Made by a program: the position numbers and the translations under genes. From contig JAOUGG010000037.1 of NCBI GenBank assembly GCA_029857855.1, positions 1 to 10,949 on the forward strand: a stretch of 10,949 nucleotides of DNA. Reading direction: 5' to 3'. Source of the DNA: Acidimicrobiia bacterium. Lineage in GTDB: Bacteria > Actinomycetota > Acidimicrobiia > Acidimicrobiales > SZUA-35. The notes under the pieces were generated by a model. That model ran no database searches. It was not told where the DNA came from and worked only from the letters and a program-made list of their open reading frames with translations. Shown here in pieces: positions 6,386-10,949 of this stretch; within the stretch, counting starts at the first letter, position 1, and every line of letters begins with the position of its first letter.

Positions 6386-7692
6386 TGAGCTTCATCACCG
6401 CCGACGACGTTCGAAATGCCGACGACTTCCTGCTCGTCGGGCCCGGGGCCCGGCTGACTCCGTTGGCCCGGGACCTGGCCAACGAACTCGGCGTGGAGAT
6501 CCGCCACGTCAACGGCCCAGCCGGCGGAGCGGGGAACCGGGCACGGGTGCCGGGCCGGGGTCAACCTGGGGCTGAAGCCCTGGCCTCGGTGCCCGCCGTC
6601 GCCCTCGATGACCCGTCGGCTCCGATCTCGTCATCGAACCTGGCGTTGCCGCCGTCGGGAGCGATGTACCGCCGGGGTACACCCCTGGCCGCCGGTATCG
6701 ACCGGGGACGCGACGTCCTGCGTTCCTCACCGCCGGCCGCAACCGCTGGATCGTCGGCCGATCGCGTCAAGGTCGGGGTGGTCGGAGCCGGGCACGTCGG
6801 GGCGATGACGGCGCTTCGCCTCGCCGAGTGCAATCTCTTCCGGCAGGTGGCAATGGTCGACGTCACCCCCGGTCTGGCGGCCGGGCTTGCCCTCGACATG
6901 TGGCACGGCTCGGGTCTGTGCCGCTTCGACACCCGGGTCGTCGGTGACGAGGATCCGACCGTGCTCAGCGACTGCCGCTACATCGTGGTCACGGCGGGCA
7001 GCCCCCGCAAGCCGGGTATGACCAGGACCGACCTTACCGATGTCAACGCGGCCGTGATGCGCAGCGTCGGTTCGTCGATCGCCCAGCACGCCCCCGATGC
7101 CGTCGTCGTCGTCGTCACCAACCCGCTGGAGGAGATGACCCACGTGATGCAGAACGCCACCGGGTTTCCATCGGAGCGGGTGATCGGCATGGCCGGCGTA
7201 CTCGACTCGGCCCGGTTTCGTGCCCTGGTGGGCCTGACCGGCGTGGCCGCCCCGTCGCGGGTTCACGCCTACGCCATGGGCAGCCACGGCCCCGAGATGG
7301 TCATCCCCCTCAGCCAGGCCACTGCCAACGGGCGGCCGGTGTCGGAGCTTATCGAGCCGACGACCCTGGCGGCCATCGTCGAACGAACCCGGGATTCCGG
7401 GGCCGAGGTGGTTGGTCTGCTCAAGACCGGGAGCGCCTACTTCGCCCCGGCCGAGTCGGCGGCGTCAATGGTTCGCGCCATGGCTCGTGACAGCAACGAT
7501 GTGCTGACGGCCTGCGTACGTTCCGGCGGCGCCTACGGTCTGGTCGACACCCGGGTCGGGCTGCCGGTACGGCTGCGGCCCGACGGTGTCGACGAGATCG
7601 TGACGCTGGATCTCGAACCTGGCGAGATCGAGGCCCTCCAGGCCGCGGCGGAACGGATCGCCGTTCGCGTGGCCGCCGCGGCGGAGGGTTGA
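6385..7692 (+). CDS. Fusion: EutQ/EutT-like N-terminal module plus malate-dehydrogenase-type NAD enzyme
   Basis: 435 residues in three parts. Residues 1-45 (ITADDVRNA, LTPLARDLANELGVEI) match the opening of EutQ (ITANDIRAA, ITPEAREVADLLGF) and a segment of EutT. Residues 46-125 are a Pro/Gly/Ala/Ser-rich linker. Residues 126-433 are an LDH/MDH enzyme: GAGHVG (134-139), Asp159 at the NAD-specificity position, TAGSPRKPGMTRTDL (203-217), TNPLEEM, LDSAR (273-277) and GSHGPEMV (299-306). His301 and Asp274 form the catalytic pair; Arg208, Arg214 and Arg277 occupy the dicarboxylate-binding positions of MDH, where LDH has Gln at the first. Malate/oxaloacetate interconversion is therefore predicted, likely to re-oxidise NADH made by the aldehyde dehydrogenase. 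LDH/MDH-type genes are known in planctomycete-type BMC loci; I do not know of this fusion. The start overlaps the BMC-T stop. Confidence 0.88.
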   Translation: MSFITADDVRNADDFLLVGPGARLTPLARDLANELGVEIRHVNGPAGGAGNRARVPGRGQPGAEALASVPAVALDDPSAPISSSNLALPPSGAMYRRGTPLAAGIDRGRDVLRSSPPAATAGSSADRVKVGVVGAGHVGAMTALRLAECNLFRQVAMVDVTPGLAAGLALDMWHGSGLCRFDTRVVGDEDPTVLSDCRYIVVTAGSPRKPGMTRTDLTDVNAAVMRSVGSSIAQHAPDAVVVVVTNPLEEMTHVMQNATGFPSERVIGMAGVLDSARFRALVGLTGVAAPSRVHAYAMGSHGPEMVIPLSQATANGRPVSELIEPTTLAAIVERTRDSGAEVVGLLKTGSAYFAPAESAASMVRAMARDSNDVLTACVRSGGAYGLVDTRVGLPVRLRPDGVDEIVTLDLEPGEIEALQAAAERIAVRVAAAAEG

Positions 7693-7700
7693 CCGGGCTG

Positions 7701-8744
7701 ATGAAGGCGGTGGCGGTCGCCTCCGATGGGAAGCCCGAGGTGATCGAGGTCGCCGAGCCCGGACCTCCCGGACCAGGTGAGGTCGTGGTGGCCGTGGAGC
7801 TGGCCGGAATCTGCGGCACCGACCTACACGTTCTCCGGGGCGACTTCGGTGCCGCGCCACCCGGAACGATTCTCGGCCACGAATTCGTGGGTTGTATCGT
7901 CGCTGTCGGTTCCGGGGTGACCCGCCTGTTGGCCGGGGACCGGGTGGTCAATTCCGACTACACCGCCTGCGGCCACTGCCGCTGGTGTCGCCGAGCGGGG
8001 CACTGGCACTGCGACGAGCGTCGCTTCTTCGGCACCGGCGAGCTGTTCGGACCGGCCCAGGCCGGGGCTCAGGCCGAGCGGGTCCTCGTACCGAACGCCG
8101 AAACCACGCTCAGCCTGCTCGACCCGCGTTGCCCGCCGGAGGCCGCCATCCTCCTGAGCGACAACCTGGCCACCGCCTGGTCGGCCGTCGAGCGGGCCCG
8201 GCTCGAACCGGGGGAGGTGGTAGCCGTGATCGGGGGTGGCCCGGTGGGACTGCTGTCGGCTCACTGTGCCCTGGCGGTCGGCGCCGGTTCGGTGGTCGTC
8301 GTCGAACCGAATCCAGCGCGGCGGTCCGTCGCCGCGTCCCAGGGAGCCGTGGCGACCGACCCCGACAATGCCCGCGCCACGGTGGACGGGCTCACCGGCG
8401 GTGACGGTGCCGACGTCGTCATCGAGGCCGTCGGGCTGATCGCCACGCTCGACAGCGCCGTCGATCTCGTCCGTCGGGGTGGGCGGGTGGCGTCGGTCGG
8501 GGTTCCGTCCGCCGGCACCTGGACCGTGCCGGTCGCCAAGGCGTTTTCCGACGAGCTGACGCTTTCGTTCGTGGTCGGAAACCCGATCTCGACCAACGAC
8601 CGACTCCAGCGGATGGTGATCGGCGGTGCCCTTGATCCGACCTTCGTCATCGACGGCCGGACGACCCTCGCGGAGGCCCCAACCGCCTATGAGGCGGCGA
8701 TGGCCCAACGACATCTCAAGGTGGTGCTCGAGGTGGGCCGGTGA
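7701..8744 (+). CDS. Zinc-dependent medium-chain alcohol dehydrogenase
   Basis: 347 residues, normal length for the MDR family. Catalytic zinc ligands Cys38 (GICGTDLH), His60-Glu61 (LGHEFVG) and probably Asp154; structural zinc cysteines Cys90, Cys93, Cys96 and Cys104. The Rossmann motif GGGPVG (178-183) ends in Glu202, indicating NAD(H). It interconverts an alcohol and an aldehyde or ketone and would either feed the acylating aldehyde dehydrogenase or recycle NADH. BMC alcohol dehydrogenases are more often iron-dependent (PduQ/EutG), so an MDR enzyme is a less common choice. ATG 7701 is chosen; the in-frame TTG at 7689 abuts GGAGGG (7683-7688) with no spacer. No encapsulation peptide is apparent at either end, so it may act outside the shell. 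Last gene of the operon. Confidence 0.9.
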   Translation: MKAVAVASDGKPEVIEVAEPGPPGPGEVVVAVELAGICGTDLHVLRGDFGAAPPGTILGHEFVGCIVAVGSGVTRLLAGDRVVNSDYTACGHCRWCRRAGHWHCDERRFFGTGELFGPAQAGAQAERVLVPNAETTLSLLDPRCPPEAAILLSDNLATAWSAVERARLEPGEVVAVIGGGPVGLLSAHCALAVGAGSVVVVEPNPARRSVAASQGAVATDPDNARATVDGLTGGDGADVVIEAVGLIATLDSAVDLVRRGGRVASVGVPSAGTWTVPVAKAFSDELTLSFVVGNPISTNDRLQRMVIGGALDPTFVIDGRTTLAEAPTAYEAAMAQRHLKVVLEVGR

Positions 8745-8774
8745 TCCAACGAATCGACGCCACGTCGGCCGGAG

Positions 8775-9260
8775 TCAAACCTCGGCGTTCGCCCGTCTCA
8801 GGCGCAGGAACTGTTCGACGTTGAACAGCTTGAGGAGCCGCTGCTCGTTCGGGGGAAGCTGATCGGCGACATCGGCTGCCGACAGGATCTCGGGGTGGTC
8901 GACCGGCACGGTCTCCCCGTCCGCGGTGACAACAGCCTGTCCGGCGGCGAGCACGTTCTGGACCCAGTCGGCTCTGGTGCCGTAGGGGAGGGTGACCAGG
9001 AAGCCGTCAGGTACCGCCTGAGTGCCGATCGGCGTGCGATAGGTGGCGCCGGACCGGCGGCCGACGTGTTCGATGATCGAGGCGTAGGCGCCCGGCGTAC
9101 CCGCGGTCGCCATCTGCTTCGGGTTCGAGACCGCCTTGTTGAACCGCCGGACGGCATCGACCACGGGTGGCGACTTCCGCCGCATCCCCACCAGGAAGAC
9201 CGACACGAGTCCGGCAACGACGGCCAGCACCGCCAACACGACATTTTCGAATGATTCCAA
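8775..9260 (-). CDS. DDN-like deazaflavin (F420)-dependent oxidoreductase family protein with N-terminal membrane anchor
   Basis: 161 residues. A membrane segment (about 7-25, NVVLAVLAVVAGLVSVFLVG) is followed by RRKSPP and a split-barrel domain: GRRSGATYRTPIG (67-79), DGFLVTLPYG (85-94), WVQNVLAAGQAVV (98-110). This pattern (HVGRRSG-x-x-RTP, then ADWV-x-N) is that of DDN-like proteins of mycobacteria and relatives, many of which bind F420. Reaction unknown. The start is uncertain: the frame opens just after a TGA, and the first possible start is TTG at 9260 without a clear ribosome site; GTG at 9239 or ATG at 9185 are alternatives, the last removing the anchor. It converges on the alcohol dehydrogenase with 30 nt between the stops and follows the amidohydrolase by 25 nt, probably as one transcript. 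No evident link to the BMC. Confidence 0.8.
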   Translation of the reverse strand: MESFENVVLAVLAVVAGLVSVFLVGMRRKSPPVVDAVRRFNKAVSNPKQMATAGTPGAYASIIEHVGRRSGATYRTPIGTQAVPDGFLVTLPYGTRADWVQNVLAAGQAVVTADGETVPVDHPEILSAADVADQLPPNEQRLLKLFNVEQFLRLRRANAEV

Positions 9261-9285
9261 TCATGTCTGCAGTGTCGCACATGCG

Positions 9286-10170
9286 CTACCGGCCGCCCAG
9301 GCCGAGCAGCTTCACCGCGTTCTCCTTCATGATAAGTGGGCGAACCTCGGGTTTGATCTCCAAATCGCCGTCGAACGAGGCGATCCAGCGGTCGGGGCTG
9401 ATGACCGGGTAGTCCGAGCCGAACAGCACCTTCCGTTTCAACAAACCGTTGGCCGCCCGGACCAGCTGTGGCGGGAAGTACTTGGGCAGCCACCCCGACA
9501 GGTCGATGTACACGTTGGCCTTGTGGGTGGCCATCGAGATGGCCGAATCCTGCCACGGCACCGACGGATGGGCCAGGATGATCGGAAGGCCCGGAAAGTC
9601 GGCGGCAACGTCGTCCATCAGCAGGGGATCGGAGTAGCGGAGCTTGATGCCCCGTCCACCGGGGAGCCCGGCGCCGATGCCGGTCTGCCCGGTGTGGGTC
9701 ACCACCGGCAGCCCCAACTCCTCCAGCTTCTCCCACAGCGGGTAGACGTGCCGATCGTTCGGTTCGAACGCCTGCAGGCTCGGGTGGAACTTGAAACCTC
9801 GGACACCATGATCGCGGGCCAGCGATTCGGCCGTGGCCACCGAATCCTTGGCCAGCGGGTCGACCGACCCGAACGGGATCAGGACATCGGGATACGCGGC
9901 GGCCAGCTCCGCGATCTCGGCGCTCGACAACCCGGGGTGGCCGAGGCCCGTGGAGGCGTCCACGGTGAAAATGACCGCCGCCATGTTCCGCTGCCGGTAG
10001 TAGTCGGCCAGATGCTCGACGGTCGGAGTCCGCTCGTCGTCGGATGAGAAGTACTTCGCCGAGGCGTCGAGCAGCTCCTGGTCGAGGGCCAGACACCCGT
10101 GCGAGTCCTTCTCGACATGAACGTGCATGTCGATGGCCACCAGGTCGTCAACGTCCAATTCCGTGCTCAT
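9286..10170 (-). CDS. Amidohydrolase family 2 (ACMSD-like) metal-dependent hydrolase or decarboxylase
   Basis: 294 residues. A TIM-barrel enzyme with the Amidohydro_2 metal pattern: IDMHVHVE (13-20, His16 and His18), FKFHPSLQAF (126-135, His129), VVTHTGQTG (157-164, His159), ILAHPSVPW (198-206, His201) and LFGSDYP (249-255, Asp253). Family members hydrolyse or decarboxylate small cyclic or aromatic acids; the substrate cannot be inferred. ATG 10170 has no good ribosome site, but TACGTT lies six bases before it on the minus strand, compatible with a leaderless transcript as is common in actinobacteria. It precedes the DDN-like gene on the same strand and is divergent from smc with 182 nt between. 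Confidence 0.87.
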   Translation of the reverse strand: MSTELDVDDLVAIDMHVHVEKDSHGCLALDQELLDASAKYFSSDDERTPTVEHLADYYRQRNMAAVIFTVDASTGLGHPGLSSAEIAELAAAYPDVLIPFGSVDPLAKDSVATAESLARDHGVRGFKFHPSLQAFEPNDRHVYPLWEKLEELGLPVVTHTGQTGIGAGLPGGRGIKLRYSDPLLMDDVAADFPGLPIILAHPSVPWQDSAISMATHKANVYIDLSGWLPKYFPPQLVRAANGLLKRKVLFGSDYPVISPDRWIASFDGDLEIKPEVRPLIMKENAVKLLGLGGR

Positions 10171-10285
10171 GGAGTCAACGTAGCCCCGGCAACCGGAGAA
10201 CCCCGTCTCGGCCCGTGACCAACCGCCACCGCACCCGACCCGCCAGCTAGGATCGAGGCTGAGTTGTGATCGTCTAGCGGGCCTT

Positions 10286-10313
10286 CGCGTTGGGTCGGGC
10301 AGTCTTCAACGCG
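10286..10313. repeat. Inverted repeat upstream of smc
   Basis: Seven-base perfect arms CGCGTTG (10286-10292) and CAACGCG (10307-10313) separated by 14 bases, 40 bases before the smc start. No T run follows, so a terminator is unlikely. It could be a regulator site or a leader hairpin. The remainder of the 10171-10352 intergenic stretch shows only a TAGGAT box at 10248-10253 without a matching -35. Confidence 0.4.
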
Positions 10314-10352
10314 TTACCTCAACCCCACGAAGGGTCTCCTGAAGGGATCTGT

Positions 10353-10949
10353 GTGTTTCTCAAAGAGCTGACCATCAAAGGGTTCAAGTCGTTCGCCGAG
10401 TCGGCGGACCTGCTGCTCGAACCGGGCATCACGGTGGTCATCGGGCCGAACGGCTCGGGCAAGTCGAACGTGGTCGACGCCATGGCCTGGGTGCTCGGAG
10501 CTCAGGCACCGTCCGCCGTCCGTTCCCAGAAGATGGAAGACGTGATCTTCGCCGGAACCTCGGCCAAGAAGGCACTCGGCCGGGCCGAGGTGTCGCTCGT
10601 CATCGACAACAGCGATGGCCTTTTGCCGATCGAGTTCAACGAGGTCATGATCACCCGGACACTGTTCCGCAGCGGGGAATCCGACTACGCCATCAACGGT
10701 GTCTCCTGTCGCCTGCTCGACATCCAGGAGCTCCTGTCCGACTCGGGCGTCGGGCGTCAACAGCACATCATCGTCTCCCAGGGACGCATCGACGACGTGC
10801 TCAACGCCCGCCCCGAGGATCGTCGGGGCATCATCGAGGAGGCCGCCGGCGTTCTCAAGTACCGCAAACGCCGGGAACGGGCCGAACGGCGACTGGCCGC
10901 CACGGGCGACAACCTGACCCGGCTACAGGATCTTCTTCGTGAGGTCCGG
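10353..10949 (+). CDS. smc: Chromosome segregation ATPase SMC (partial, 5' end)
   Basis: The first 199 residues of a protein usually near 1,150-1,200, running off the window in frame. It is the N-terminal half of the ABC-type head: [15 protein letters not shown], Walker [10 protein letters not shown] (31-39), the R-loop region [15 protein letters not shown] (54-68) with Arg58, Q-loop VSQGRID (141-147), then [21 protein letters not shown] leading into the coiled coil from about residue 165. SMC with ScpA and ScpB condenses and segregates chromosomes. GTG at 10353 is chosen: GAAGGGA ends five bases upstream, and the neighbouring GTG at 10351 is in a frame that stops after six codons. A housekeeping gene marking the right limit of the BMC locus; smc often follows rnc, but here the upstream neighbour is the divergent amidohydrolase. 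Confidence 0.96.
   Translation, partial: MFLKELTIKGFKSFAESADLLLEPGITVVIGPNGSGKSNVVDAMAWVLGAQAPSAVRSQKMEDVIFAGTSAKKALGRAEVSLVIDNSDGLLPIEFNEVMITRTLFRSGESDYAINGVSCRLLDIQELLSDSGVGRQQHIIVSQGRIDDVLNARPEDRRGIIEEAAGVLKYRKRRERAERRLAATGDNLTRLQDLLREVR

Noticed and set aside
8755..8767. Bidirectional terminator between the convergent alcohol dehydrogenase and DDN-like genes
   Set aside because: Only a 5-bp stem (CGACG/CGTCG) with a 3-nt loop and no T run on either strand; too weak to call.
8798..10096. 432-codon minus-strand frame covering the amidohydrolase and DDN-like genes
   Set aside because: A frame-shifted shadow of two recognised genes, low-complexity Arg/Pro/Ser sequence with no motif.
10248..10253. 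TAGGAT as the smc promoter -10
   Set aside because: No -35-like hexamer at a suitable distance and about 100 bases before the start; too little support for a feature.
10264..10340. tRNA-like start (GATCGTCTAGCGG resembles the D-arm region of tRNA-Glu)
   Set aside because: No GGTTCRA T-loop, no complementary acceptor stem and no clear anticodon stem in the following 75 bases.

Overview
The window is high-GC bacterial DNA with dense, overlapping genes and frequent GTG/TTG starts. An F420-type (DDN-like) oxidoreductase and the style of the smc gene suggest an actinobacterium, possibly an acidimicrobial lineage; this placement is inference. The core of the window is most of a bacterial microcompartment (BMC) locus of the metabolosome type.

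Left arm (1-2399, minus strand): three co-directional genes read toward the left edge. They encode a DUF7064-like protein, a HAD phosphatase with a long disordered C-terminal tail ending in a short amphipathic helix, and the start of a protein opening with a phosphohistidine swivelling domain of the PEP-utilising family. The first two are 3 nt apart.

Divergent control region (2400-2667): it holds a five-unit 13-bp tandem repeat and a 43-bp interrupted dyad overlapping a GATAAT -10-like box, placed to control the BMC operon and perhaps the left arm.

BMC operon (2668-8744, plus strand): pentamer shell protein (BMC-P), hexamer shell protein (BMC-H), CoA-acylating aldehyde dehydrogenase, EutJ-like actin-fold ATPase, tandem-domain shell protein (BMC-T), a fusion of a EutQ/EutT-like N-terminal module to a malate-dehydrogenase-type enzyme, and a zinc alcohol dehydrogenase. 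From the aldehyde dehydrogenase onward the genes overlap or lie within 8 nt. The shell set is minimal, with one protein of each class. The inferred chemistry is alcohol to aldehyde (zinc ADH), aldehyde to acyl-CoA (acylating AldDH), with NAD+ regenerated by the MDH-type enzyme. No phosphotransacylase (PduL/PTA) and no lyase-type signature enzyme is visible; the right side is closed by unrelated genes, so any missing parts lie beyond the left edge or elsewhere.

Right flank (8775-10949): a minus-strand pair (amidohydrolase, then DDN-like oxidoreductase), followed by the start of smc on the plus strand. These look like ordinary chromosomal genes marking the right boundary of the BMC locus.

The most unusual items are the BMC-type module fused to an MDH-type enzyme, the phosphatase with a candidate encapsulation peptide, its partner phosphotransfer-domain protein, and the structured divergent control region.
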